A DNA stretch of 64,000 nucleotides from Paraburkholderia xenovorans LB400 (GTDB lineage: Bacteria; Pseudomonadota; Gammaproteobacteria; Burkholderiales; Burkholderiaceae). Position 1 is the stretch's first letter; each line of letters starts with the position of its first letter. A program made the position numbers and the translations under genes. The stretch lies in assembly GCF_000013645.1 (NCBI RefSeq), contig NC_007953.1, positions 124,001 through 188,000 on the forward strand, written 5' to 3'. Positions 43,329 through 51,694 of this stretch are shown here, piece by piece. The notes below the pieces were generated by a model that did no database searches, had not been told where the DNA came from, and saw nothing but the letters and a program-made list of their open reading frames with translations.

Positions 43329-44237
43329 GTGACGACTGCCTTTGCATCTACTGCCGCGAGCCACGCTGGCCAGGCCATTGAAACCCAGCCCATCGAGATT
43401 CGCGCTTTCGACGGTCCCGTCGGCGCAGAGGTTTTCGGACTCGACCTCGGCCAGCCGCTGAGCCCTGAGGACTTCGCGCGCATTCATCGCGCTCACCTCG
43501 ATCACCATGTGCTGGTGTTTCGCGATCAACGCATCACGCCGGATCAGCAAGTCGCCTTCAGCCGCCGTTTCGGCCCGTTGCAGATCCACGTGCTGCATCA
43601 ATTCCAGTTGCCGGGCTACCCGGAAGTGCTGGTGGTGTCGAACATCGTCGAAGACGGCAAACCGATTGGTCTGGGCGATGCCGGCCATTACTGGCATTCC
43701 GACCTGTCGTACAAGGAAAAGCCGAGTCTCGGTTCACTGCTGCATGCGCAGGAACTGCCCGCCGAAGGCGGCGACACGCTGTTTGCCAACATGCACCTTG
43801 CGTGGGACACATTGCCCGCGCATTTGCGCACCGCGGTGGAAGGGCGTTCGGCCGAGCACACCTATCTCGCCAAATACGCGGAACTGCAGAAGCGCAGCCC
43901 GTGGCGGCCCAATCTGTCCGCCGAGCAGATCGCCTCGGTGAAACCGGTCGTGCATCCGATCGTGCGCACGCATCCCGAGACCGGGCGCAAGGCGCTCTTC
44001 GTCAGCGAGCATTTCACGACCCGCGTGATCGGTTTGCCCGAAGACGAGAGCCAGACCCTGCTCGACGAACTCTTCGCGCATAGCGTGCGCCCCGAGCATC
44101 TTTACCGGCACCGATGGGCGGAACACGACATGGTGTTCTGGGACAACCGCTCGCTGATGCATCTTGCGGCCGGCACGCCGGACCATCTGCGCCGCAAGCT
44201 TTATCGCACGACGATTGAAGGCGACGTGCCGTTCTAA
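43329..44237 (+). CDS. TauD/TfdA-family Fe(II)/2-oxoglutarate dioxygenase
   Basis: A 302-residue dioxygenase starting at GTG 43329. Triad: H123 and D125 in HYWHSDLSY and H278 in NRSLMHLA; R289 or R293 for 2-oxoglutarate. Resembles TauD/TfdA closely in the region EIRAFDGPVGAEVFGLDL. It heads an operon with its own binding protein, ATPase and permease (44286-47105), the classical layout of a taurine/alkanesulfonate system (tauABCD), though the dioxygenase comes first here. It differs clearly from the other TauD at 620-1567. Confidence 0.92.
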   Translation: MTTAFASTAASHAGQAIETQPIEIRAFDGPVGAEVFGLDLGQPLSPEDFARIHRAHLDHHVLVFRDQRITPDQQVAFSRRFGPLQIHVLHQFQLPGYPEVLVVSNIVEDGKPIGLGDAGHYWHSDLSYKEKPSLGSLLHAQELPAEGGDTLFANMHLAWDTLPAHLRTAVEGRSAEHTYLAKYAELQKRSPWRPNLSAEQIASVKPVVHPIVRTHPETGRKALFVSEHFTTRVIGLPEDESQTLLDELFAHSVRPEHLYRHRWAEHDMVFWDNRSLMHLAAGTPDHLRRKLYRTTIEGDVPF

Positions 44238-44285
44238 CGGCAACGTCGCCCGCTTTGACTACACTACACGCTGACCGGAGTTCCA

Positions 44286-45338
44286 ATGCTTGCCAGGTTT
44301 CGCTCGACCGCCACGCGGTCGTCGTTTGGCCGCCGTTTCACCGCGGCGCTGCTGACTTTCTCGATGGGCGTCGCGGGCTTTGCCGCCACTGCACCCGCGC
44401 ATGCCGAAGGGCAGATCCGCGTGGCCGAGCAGTTCGGCATTGTCTATCTGCTGCTGAACGTGGCGCGCGACCAGCAGTTCGTCGAGAAAGAAGGGCGTAA
44501 GCAGGGGCTCGACATCAAGGTCGACTGGGTGAAGCTCTCGGGCGGCGCGGCGGTCAACGACGCGCTGCTGTCCGGCGCGGTGGACATCGCCGGCGCGGGC
44601 GTCGGGCCGTTGCTGACGATCTGGGACCGCACGCGCGGCAAGCAGAACGTCAAGGGCGTCGCCTCGCTCGGCAATCTGCCGTATTACCTCATCAGCAACG
44701 ATCCCAATGTCAGGACGATTGCCGACTTCACGGAGAAGGACCGCATCGCGGTGCCGGCTGTGAACGTTTCGGTGCAATCGCGCGTGCTGCAATATGCGGC
44801 GGCCAAACGCTGGGGCGACAAGGATTACAACCGGCTCGACAAGTTCACCCAGGCGTTGCCGCATCCCGATGCGGCTGCGGCGATCATTGCCGGCGGTACG
44901 GAAATTACCGGCCACTTCGGCAATCCGCCATTTCAGGAGCAGGAACTGGCGGGCAATCCGAAGGCGCATATCGTGCTGAATTCGTACGATGTGCTGGGCG
45001 GCCCGAGTTCGGCGACCGTGCTTTACGCAACCGAGAAATTCCGCGACAACAATCCGAAGACGTACCGCGCATTCGTCGATGCGCTGGCCGACGCCGCGCG
45101 CTTCATTACGGCAAATCCGGATGCGGCCGCCGATATCTACATTCGCACGAATCAATCGAAAATCGACCGCAATCTGCTCGTGAAGGTGATCAAGAACCCG
45201 CAGGTGCAGTTCAAGGTCGCGCCGCAGAACACGTTCGGGCTCGCGCAGTTCATGTATCGCGTCGGCGCGATCAAAAACGAACCGAAGTCGTGGAAAGATT
45301 ACTTCTTCGACGACCCGGCGACCGCGGCGGGGAGTTGA
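44286..45338 (+). CDS. Sulfonate/taurine-type ABC substrate-binding protein
   Basis: A 350-residue periplasmic binding protein. Signal peptide about 1-40 ends APAHA. Mature: GQIRVAEQFGIVYLLLNVARDQQFVEKEGRKQGLDIKVDWVKLSGGAAVNDALLSGAVDIAGAG, of the NMT1/SsuA group. GGAG precedes the ATG. Second gene of the TauD operon, 48 bp after the dioxygenase and 61 bp before the ATPase. Confidence 0.9.
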   Translation: MLARFRSTATRSSFGRRFTAALLTFSMGVAGFAATAPAHAEGQIRVAEQFGIVYLLLNVARDQQFVEKEGRKQGLDIKVDWVKLSGGAAVNDALLSGAVDIAGAGVGPLLTIWDRTRGKQNVKGVASLGNLPYYLISNDPNVRTIADFTEKDRIAVPAVNVSVQSRVLQYAAAKRWGDKDYNRLDKFTQALPHPDAAAAIIAGGTEITGHFGNPPFQEQELAGNPKAHIVLNSYDVLGGPSSATVLYATEKFRDNNPKTYRAFVDALADAARFITANPDAAADIYIRTNQSKIDRNLLVKVIKNPQVQFKVAPQNTFGLAQFMYRVGAIKNEPKSWKDYFFDDPATAAGS

Positions 45339-45399
45339 GCATGTTGACCGTCGCCGGACCTGTATCGGTCCATTTAGTCCGCACACAGGGAACGATCTG

Positions 45400-46230
45400 A
45401 TGGTGGCCAATCCTACGCTTCTGTTTCCAGACAGCGCCGGGCACCCCGGCGCGGCAACCAGCGCGAAACTACTCGCGGTCGAGCACGTCAACCTCGAATA
45501 TCGCACGCGCGAGCGGATCGTGCGCGCGACCCACGATGTCAGCTTCGACGTCTACGGCGGCGATCGCTTCGTGCTGCTCGGGCCGTCGGGCTGCGGCAAA
45601 TCGACGTTGCTCAAGGCCGTGGCCGGCTTTATCCAGCCGACCTCGGGCAGCATTTCGCTCGACGGCCAGCACGTGCGCGGCCCCGGCGCCGACCGGATCG
45701 TGGTGTTCCAGGAGTTCGACCAGTTGCCGCCATGGAAGACGGTGCTGCAGAACGTCGTATTCCCGCTGCGCGTCGCGAAAAAGCTGTCCCGCGCGGAAGC
45801 CAGGGAGCGCGCGCTGCACTACCTGGAGAAGGTGGGGCTGGCTTCGTTTGCGAACGCTTATCCGCATACGTTGTCGGGCGGCATGAAGCAGCGGGTCGCG
45901 ATTGCCCGCGCGTTGGCGATGCAGCCGCGCGTGCTGCTGATGGACGAACCCTTTGCCGCACTCGATGCGCTCACGCGCCGCAAGATGCAGGAGGAACTGT
46001 TGCGGCTGTGGGAAGAGGTGAATTTCACGCTGCTGTTCGTCACCCATTCGATCGAAGAGGCGCTGGTGGTCGGCAATCGGATCCTGCTGCTATCGCCGCA
46101 CCCCGGCCGCGTGCGTGCCGAACTCAACAGCCATCAGTATTCGCAGGACAGTTTTGGACGCAGCGACTTTCAGCGCAGCGCCGCGCATATTCATCACCTG
46201 TTGTTTGAGCAGACGGAGACTGTGCAATGA
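45400..46230 (+). CDS. ABC transporter ATP-binding protein, TauB/SsuB type
   Basis: A 276-residue ATPase with Walker A GPSGCGKST, signature LSGGMKQRVAIARAL, Walker B LLMDEPFAALD and switch FVTHSIEEA. The Q-loop segment reads VVFQEFDQLPPWKTV. Its stop overlaps the permease start by 4 bp. A 40-residue C-terminal tail (HSQ-rich) follows the conserved domain, as is common in TauB-like proteins. Confidence 0.94.
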   Translation: MVANPTLLFPDSAGHPGAATSAKLLAVEHVNLEYRTRERIVRATHDVSFDVYGGDRFVLLGPSGCGKSTLLKAVAGFIQPTSGSISLDGQHVRGPGADRIVVFQEFDQLPPWKTVLQNVVFPLRVAKKLSRAEARERALHYLEKVGLASFANAYPHTLSGGMKQRVAIARALAMQPRVLLMDEPFAALDALTRRKMQEELLRLWEEVNFTLLFVTHSIEEALVVGNRILLLSPHPGRVRAELNSHQYSQDSFGRSDFQRSAAHIHHLLFEQTETVQ

Positions 46231-47105
46231 GTTCGCCCGCCACCTTGCTGCCCCCGGTTCGCGAAGAATATGAACGTCCGCTCGAACCGCTCGGTGAACT
46301 CGTTCTCGAAGCACCGCTGCCGCTCGGCAAGCGGCTCCTGGCGCAGAGCTGGCTGCGCAAGACACTGATTGCGCTGGTGCTGATCGCGGGGTGGGAGGTC
46401 GCCGCGCGCGTGGTCGACAACGATTTGCTGCTACCCACTTTCGGTGCAACGTTCAGCGCGTTCGTGCAGGGTGTGTGGTCCGGAGAATTGCTGCAGAAAA
46501 CCGCAGTGTCGATGTCTGTGCTGCTGCGTGGCTATCTGCTTGGGGCCGCGCTCGCGTTCGTGCTGACCTCGCTCGCCGTTTCGACGCGAGTGGGCCGCGA
46601 TTTACTGTCGATGCTGACCGCGATGTTCAATCCGTTGCCGTCGATCGCGCTGTTGCCGCTTGCGTTGCTATGGTTCGGGCTCGGCACGGGCAGCCTGTTG
46701 TTCGTGCTGGTGCATTCGGTGCTATGGCCGCTCGCGCTCAATACGTACTCCGGTTTTCAGTCGGTGCCGGCCACGCTGCGCATGACAGGGCGCAACTATG
46801 GGCTGACTGGCATGCGCCATGTGCTGTTGATTCTGGTGCCCGCGGCGCTGCCGTCGATTCTGGCCGGTTTGCGAGTGGGCTGGGCGTTTGCATGGCGCAC
46901 GCTGATCGCGGCCGAACTGGTGTTCGGCGCAAGCTCGGGCAGCGGGGGGTTAGGCTGGTACATCTTCCAGAATCGCAACGAACTGTATACGGACCGGGTT
47001 TTCGCGGGCCTCGCAGCGGTGATCGTGATCGGCTTGCTGATCGAGCATCTGGTGTTCGATACGCTGGAGCGCATCACCGTGCGGCGCTGGGGTGTGCAGC
47101 AGTAG
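46227..47105 (+). CDS. ABC transporter permease, TauC/SsuC type
   Basis: A 292-residue inner-membrane permease with a hydrophilic N-terminus of about 45 residues, six membrane segments and the EAA loop LRMTGRNYGLTGMRHVLLILVPAALPSILAG. FNPLPSIALLPLALLWFGLG is the conserved segment preceding it. Ends the TauD-SBP-ATPase-permease operon; a terminator lies 240 bp on. Confidence 0.92.
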   Translation: MSSPATLLPPVREEYERPLEPLGELVLEAPLPLGKRLLAQSWLRKTLIALVLIAGWEVAARVVDNDLLLPTFGATFSAFVQGVWSGELLQKTAVSMSVLLRGYLLGAALAFVLTSLAVSTRVGRDLLSMLTAMFNPLPSIALLPLALLWFGLGTGSLLFVLVHSVLWPLALNTYSGFQSVPATLRMTGRNYGLTGMRHVLLILVPAALPSILAGLRVGWAFAWRTLIAAELVFGASSGSGGLGWYIFQNRNELYTDRVFAGLAAVIVIGLLIEHLVFDTLERITVRRWGVQQ

Positions 47106-47345
47106 CCAGTAGCCGTTCAGGCGCGCGCTGCGGCAACACGGGCCCTCCGGCAACGGCCGGGCGGGGGGCAGACTCGAAGCGCCGTGCATTAGCGCTTCTC
47201 GTGTAACCATAGTGTGCCGCTCGTACCATACTTCCGCTCGATATCCGTCAGGTAGCGGAAAAGTCCGTTTCGAGCCTGTCGATCGCTAGCGCTTCAACCC
47301 CATCGCGCGTGACCCGAACCCGAGCGCAGTGACAGCGCGGACTCA

Positions 47346-47372
47346 GCGGCCGCACTGCGGCCGCCCCTTTTT
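47346..47372 (+). terminator. Rho-independent terminator of the 43329-47105 operon
   Basis: GCGGCCGC-ACT-GCGGCCGC (8-bp stem, 3-base loop) followed by CCCC and TTTTT. T-run is on the plus strand, so it terminates transcription toward the convergent MetQ-type gene. I see no gene in 47106-47345. Confidence 0.8.
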
Positions 47373-47378
47373 ACCCCG

Positions 47379-48212
47379 TCATTTGGGTGATTCATTCCAG
47401 GCTGGCAGCGTCGCTCCGTGATACACCCGGAGGATCTCCGCAGCGACGTTAGGCTCCTGATAACTTTCGACCAGAGCGTGGACCCACGGCGCTTTCTGGT
47501 CGTTTTCATTCACGGCGATGAAGTTGCGATAAGGATTGCCTGCGACCTTTTCCTGCGCGATCCGTTCCTGAGGGATTTTGATGCCGGCCTTGATGGCCCA
47601 GTCGGTGTTGATGACGGCTGCGTCCAGATCGCCGATTGCGCGCCCGACGATACCCGCGTCGAGTTCCTTGATGTGGATGTTTTTCGGATTGTTCGCGATA
47701 TCGCGCACGGTGGGAAGGAGCCCCACGTCCGGACGTAGCGTGATCAGGCCCTGGGCCTGAAGCAGGAGAAGTGAGCGGCCTTCGTTGCTCGGGTCATTCG
47801 GCACGCCGATGGTCGCGCCGGTCGGCAAGTCAGCCACCGATTTCACCTTGCGCGAATACAGGCCGATCGGCTGAACGTAGGTATAACCCACCGGGATGAT
47901 GCGATAGCCGCGCGCGGCAATCTGTGCATCGAGATAAGGCTTGTGCTGGAAGGAATTTGCATCCAGATCGTGCTGGGACAACGCCGCATTGGGTTGCGTA
48001 TAGTCGTTGAACGTCGTCGTCTTTACCAACAGGCCGTGCTTTGCCGCGTTTGCGGCGACCACGCGCCAGACGTCTTCGTCTTCCCCGGACATGATGCCGA
48101 CGCGCACGGTCTGATCCGCAGCGTGGGATAGCGGCGACGCCACAATGCCCCAGCCGAGTATCAGCGTGGCCAGCACGCTTCCAATGATCTTTTGCCCTTT
48201 CATTTTCTTCAC
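47379..48212 (-). CDS. MetQ/NlpA-family ABC substrate-binding protein, orphan
   Basis: A 277-residue periplasmic binding protein from GTG 48212 (GGAAA upstream); ATG 48203 is the alternative. Signal peptide about 1-31 ends PLSHA. Family motifs: VRVGIMSGEDEDVWRVVAANAAKHGLLVKTTTFNDYTQPNAALSQHDLDANSFQHKPYL, IGLYSRKVKSVADLPTGATIGVPNDPSNEGRSLLLLQAQGLI. It should bind methionine or a similar compound. No permease or ATPase adjoins; a housekeeping MetNI elsewhere could serve it. Confidence 0.92.
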   Translation of the reverse strand: MKKMKGQKIIGSVLATLILGWGIVASPLSHAADQTVRVGIMSGEDEDVWRVVAANAAKHGLLVKTTTFNDYTQPNAALSQHDLDANSFQHKPYLDAQIAARGYRIIPVGYTYVQPIGLYSRKVKSVADLPTGATIGVPNDPSNEGRSLLLLQAQGLITLRPDVGLLPTVRDIANNPKNIHIKELDAGIVGRAIGDLDAAVINTDWAIKAGIKIPQERIAQEKVAGNPYRNFIAVNENDQKAPWVHALVESYQEPNVAAEILRVYHGATLPAWNESPK

Positions 48213-48318
48213 CGCTTTCCTTTCCTTTGGTTGAGATTGCTACGGATGCCAGGCAGCGCAACTCTGCTCTGGTAAATATCTTTTCGGGGAAATCGTCAGA
48301 ACCGCAATGGCGGTGCCG

Positions 48319-48534
48319 TCAACCGCGCGGCAATCGCCGGTTGTCGATCCACATGCGAGCCCAACGGGCCGCATACGCAATGGCGAGATCGGATTCAAAG
48401 AAATAATCCAGCGCGTCGAATACGTATGCACGTTTTTGCAGCGACGCTTCGTCCTGAATGACGAGATTGGCCGCGAATAATCCGCTCGGCAGCGCCTGTG
48501 CGGCGGGAGCGACTTCATAACCTTTGTAGTACAT
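48319..48534 (-). CDS. Small conserved-looking protein of unknown function (71 aa)
   Basis: A 71-residue protein from ATG 48534, with GAGGGTGA as ribosome binding site eight bases upstream. Starts YYKGYEVAPAAQALPSGLFAANLVIQDE and ends with ALDYFFESDLAIAYAARWARMWIDN. The pattern (short beta-rich start, C-terminal helix) recalls small Burkholderia proteins such as DUF6566/CV_2116 types, but I am not certain. Located 106 bp upstream of the MetQ-type gene on the same strand. Confidence 0.75.
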   Translation of the reverse strand: MYYKGYEVAPAAQALPSGLFAANLVIQDEASLQKRAYVFDALDYFFESDLAIAYAARWARMWIDNRRLPRG

Positions 48535-48809
48535 GCTCGTTTCACCCTCGCGATGCAATGGAGCGTGCGATCAGATTAGCGAGCCTCGCAAAACAAGGGA
48601 AACAAGCATTTGGCAGAAGCAAACCCGCTGCGGCGCCGAATTGAAAAGAAGCAGAAGTGGCGAAGCTTGCGCTGTGGGCAACGTGACTCCGGGCAACATG
48701 CCGACGCTATGCCGATTCACGCGCTGAATCGCCGTATGCGCGGCGGCCATGCAATCACCCGCGGCGCGAACCCGGCCTGATGCAAGCTTCGCTGCGGACC
48801 CCGGTCGAA

Positions 48810-49814
48810 TCAGCTCCCGGCGGGTTCCGCGCGCTTCGTGGCGAAATCCCATCGCTGTGCTTCGCCCGTATCCACGCGTGCCGGCAGCAGGCCGGCCTGC
48901 AGGAACGTATCGGCGATCTTCTGCTGTTCGCTGAAATTCTGCGGGACGACGGGTCGCACCACATAACTGCGGCGCGCATTCGCCCGCTCGATTGTCGTGG
49001 TATCGAGTCCCCAGATCGGCGAGAGCGTTTTCGCGGCATCCTCGGGATGCGTGCGCAGCCACGTGCCCGCCTGAGACAACTGGTCGAACAGGATCTGAAT
49101 GACTGCGGGGTGCGCCGCGGCGAAATTGCTCGAAGCGAGGTAGTAACGCTGATACGACGCGAGTCCGTTGCCGTCCGCGAGAATGCGCACGCTGGTGTCT
49201 CTGTCGACCGAAGCGACATACGGATCCCATGTGATCCAGGCGTCGACGCTGCCATGCTCGAACGCCGCCCGCCCGTCCGCCGGCGCGAGGTAGTGGATCG
49301 TCACGTCTGCCGGAGAAAGGCCGGCTTTGGCGAGCGCGGCGAGCAACAGATAGTGGCTTCCCGCCGCCTTCGTTACCGCGATGTGCTTGCCTTTCAGGTC
49401 GGCCAGCGTGTGCAGCGGACCGTCTTTTCTTACGATGATTGCCTGAGCGCCCGGCGACGGCGCTTCCTGCGCGATATAGACGAAGTTCGCATGCGCGGCC
49501 TGGGCGAAGACCGGCACCGTATCCGCGACGTCGGCGCTGAAGTCGACCGCATCGACGTTAAGCGCTTCGGTAAGCGGCAGGCCACTTGCGAATTCGTGCC
49601 ACGAGACGTTCACGCCGAGCGGCGCGAGCGCCTGTTCCAGCGAGCCGCGCGCCTTGAGCAGCGTGATTAGCGTCGACGATTTCTGGTAGCCGATACGCAA
49701 GGCGACGGGAGACCCGGCCGTTCGCGATGCCTGGGCATGGCCCTGCGTGCCGGTGATGGTCAGTGCGGCAGCCAGCATGGCGCGCGTAAAAGCGCGCCGC
49801 GTCATTAACGTCAT
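48810..49814 (-). CDS. Aliphatic-sulfonate ABC substrate-binding protein (SsuA-like), orphan
   Basis: A 334-residue periplasmic binding protein, start 49814 (AGGATTC before ATG; ATG 49805 also possible). Signal peptide ends TQGHA (about 27) after an MTRRAFTRAM start. SsuA hallmarks are strong: LRIGYQKSSTLITLLKARGSLEQALAPLGVNVSWHEFASGLPLTEALNVDAVDFSADVADTVPVFAQAA and ITWDPYVASVDRDT. No permease or ATPase is adjacent; a DszA-like gene lies 265 bp upstream on the same strand. Confidence 0.92.
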   Translation of the reverse strand: MTLMTRRAFTRAMLAAALTITGTQGHAQASRTAGSPVALRIGYQKSSTLITLLKARGSLEQALAPLGVNVSWHEFASGLPLTEALNVDAVDFSADVADTVPVFAQAAHANFVYIAQEAPSPGAQAIIVRKDGPLHTLADLKGKHIAVTKAAGSHYLLLAALAKAGLSPADVTIHYLAPADGRAAFEHGSVDAWITWDPYVASVDRDTSVRILADGNGLASYQRYYLASSNFAAAHPAVIQILFDQLSQAGTWLRTHPEDAAKTLSPIWGLDTTTIERANARRSYVVRPVVPQNFSEQQKIADTFLQAGLLPARVDTGEAQRWDFATKRAEPAGS

Positions 49815-50079
49815 GAATCCTGTTCCTTCGAGCGGGTTGGAAAACCAGGCGGTTACCCTAGCAATTGTCGGGCCGAACGATAACCGACAAATTCAGCTAT
49901 CGATCTGATGGAATGGCATAAGCACCGACGATTGCGCGTCGAGTTGCGCTGCTTGCGCCGAACCGGGCGCTCGGTGTCCCGTTCGCCGGCAGAAGCCTTT
50001 GACATCGACAGCAGCCCACCTCGCGGCGTGGCCTGACCGGCCTCTGAACCGGCTGTGCAACCGGAATGCGGCGCGCGCT

Positions 50080-51489
50080 TCATGCCGTGACGGCGGCCTC
50101 CTGCCCTGCCGGATGAGCACTGACGGGCCGCGGCAGCCCGAGGTGATCGCGCAGCGTGCTGCCTTCGTAGTCCGTGCGGAACAGTCCGCGCCGGCGCAGG
50201 ATCGGCACGACGCCGTCCACGAACTGCTTCAAGCCGTCGGGCAGCGCGTCGGGCATCAGATTGAAACCGTCGGCCGCGCCACCCACAAACCATCGTTCGA
50301 TGTCGTCGGCAATCTGCTCCGGCGTGCCGACGACGACCCGATGTCCGCCGCCGCCGGCGAGTGCCCGGATCAATTGCCGCGCCGTGTAGCCGTGGTTGCG
50401 CGCCTGCGCGAGCGTCGCGTTGAAGAACGTGTGATTACCGTTGCCGCCGCCGGGCAGCGGCAGATCGTCAGGCAGCCGCTGATCGAGTTCGAGGCGCTCC
50501 ACAGGGAGTCCGAGGATGCCTGCGAGCCGGGTCAGACTGTAGCTCCACGGAATCAGATCCACCAGCTCATCACGCCGGCGCAATGCTTCGGTCTCGGTCG
50601 AACCGATGATCGTTGTCAGGCCCGGCAGGATCCTGATCGCGTCGGGACCGCGTCCCAGGGCGGCCGCGCGCGCCTTGAGGTCGCGACCGTAGGCGGCCGA
50701 TTCGTCGAACGACTGCGCGGCCGAGAAGACGGCTTGCGCATGTCGCGCCGCCAGTTCGCGCCCGTCCGCGGAGCCGCCGGCCTGTACGAGCACCGGATGC
50801 CCTTGCGGCGAACGGGGCAGATTCAAGGGGCCGGCCACGTCGAAGTATTTGCCGTGGTGTGAGACCGGACGCACCTTGGTCGTGTCGATGAACCGTCCGC
50901 GCGTTTTGTCGCCGACCAGCGCGTCGTCTTCCCAACTGTCCCACAGCTTCTTGACAACCTCGGTGAATTCGGCCGCACGTGCATAACGCTCCGCATGAAC
51001 CGGCACGGTTTCGCGCCCGAAATTGCGCGCGGAGCCGAGGTCGGCCGTCGTGACGATATTCCAGCCCGCCCGGCCGCCGCTTACGTGATCGAGCGTCGAG
51101 AAGCGGCGGGCAATGTTGTACGGCTCGTTGTAACTGGTGGATGCGGTGCCGATCACGCCGATTCGCGTGGTCGCCGCCGCGATGCTGGCAAGCAGCACCG
51201 TCGGCTCGAGCGCGGTGATCGGGCGGAAGTCGATCTGATCGGCAATCGATGCGTTGTCCGCGAGGAACACCGCATCGAACTTCGCCGCCTCGGCGATTTG
51301 CGCGACGCGGATGTAGTGCGCGACGTCGATGAACGCACGCGGGTCGGCGTCGGGAAGCCGCCACGCGGAGGGTACGAATCCGGAATGCAGGATGTTGACG
51401 TTCAGGTGCAGCCGGCGGGGCGGGGAAGTATACACAGGCGTCTCGCGGAAATGAGGAGAAAGCCGGAGTGGCGTCGCCGCGCCCGGCAT
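50080..51489 (-). CDS. LLM-class FMN-dependent monooxygenase, NtaA/SnaA/DszA family
   Basis: A flavin monooxygenase of about 469 residues from ATG 51489; GTG 51435 or the frame opening at 51525 are alternatives, and no site has a strong ribosome binding sequence. Hallmarks: LHLNVNILHSGFVPSAWR, DHVSGGRAGWNIVTTADLG, PVLVQAGGSADGRELAARHAQ, GGAADGFNLMPDALPDGL and LFRTDYEGSTLRDHLGLPRP. It carries a Gly-rich insert (LPGGGNGNHTF) not seen in the other two copies. Its distance from the other paralogues suggests a different substrate. The SsuA-like SBP follows on the same strand. Confidence 0.9.
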   Translation of the reverse strand: MPGAATPLRLSPHFRETPVYTSPPRRLHLNVNILHSGFVPSAWRLPDADPRAFIDVAHYIRVAQIAEAAKFDAVFLADNASIADQIDFRPITALEPTVLLASIAAATTRIGVIGTASTSYNEPYNIARRFSTLDHVSGGRAGWNIVTTADLGSARNFGRETVPVHAERYARAAEFTEVVKKLWDSWEDDALVGDKTRGRFIDTTKVRPVSHHGKYFDVAGPLNLPRSPQGHPVLVQAGGSADGRELAARHAQAVFSAAQSFDESAAYGRDLKARAAALGRGPDAIRILPGLTTIIGSTETEALRRRDELVDLIPWSYSLTRLAGILGLPVERLELDQRLPDDLPLPGGGNGNHTFFNATLAQARNHGYTARQLIRALAGGGGHRVVVGTPEQIADDIERWFVGGAADGFNLMPDALPDGLKQFVDGVVPILRRRGLFRTDYEGSTLRDHLGLPRPVSAHPAGQEAAVTA

Positions 51490-51675
51490 CCTGCGATTTT
51501 CAGGCGGCGCAGCGGCCCTCGCCACGAATCATTTGGCGCATCGATATGCACGGAAGCAATAAGGAGGGCGGTTCGGCCGGATGCGTTGCGGGCCGGCCGC
51601 TCAACATATAACGCAAAGCTAATCACTTTTGCTTGTTTTTCGCGTCTTTCAAAACGCCTTAGTATCCGTAATTTT

Positions 51676-51681
51676 TATAAT
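51676..51681 (+). promoter_or_regulatory. Perfect TATAAT in an A+T-rich leader before the SBP gene
   Basis: TATAAT lies in the A+T-rich stretch 51600-51690, unusual in this GC-rich window. No -35 box is found at the right distance, and the ATG at 51695 is only 13 bases away, so it would need an activator and give a very short leader, or not be a promoter at all. Confidence 0.3.
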
Positions 51682-51694
51682 AAACAGGACGGGT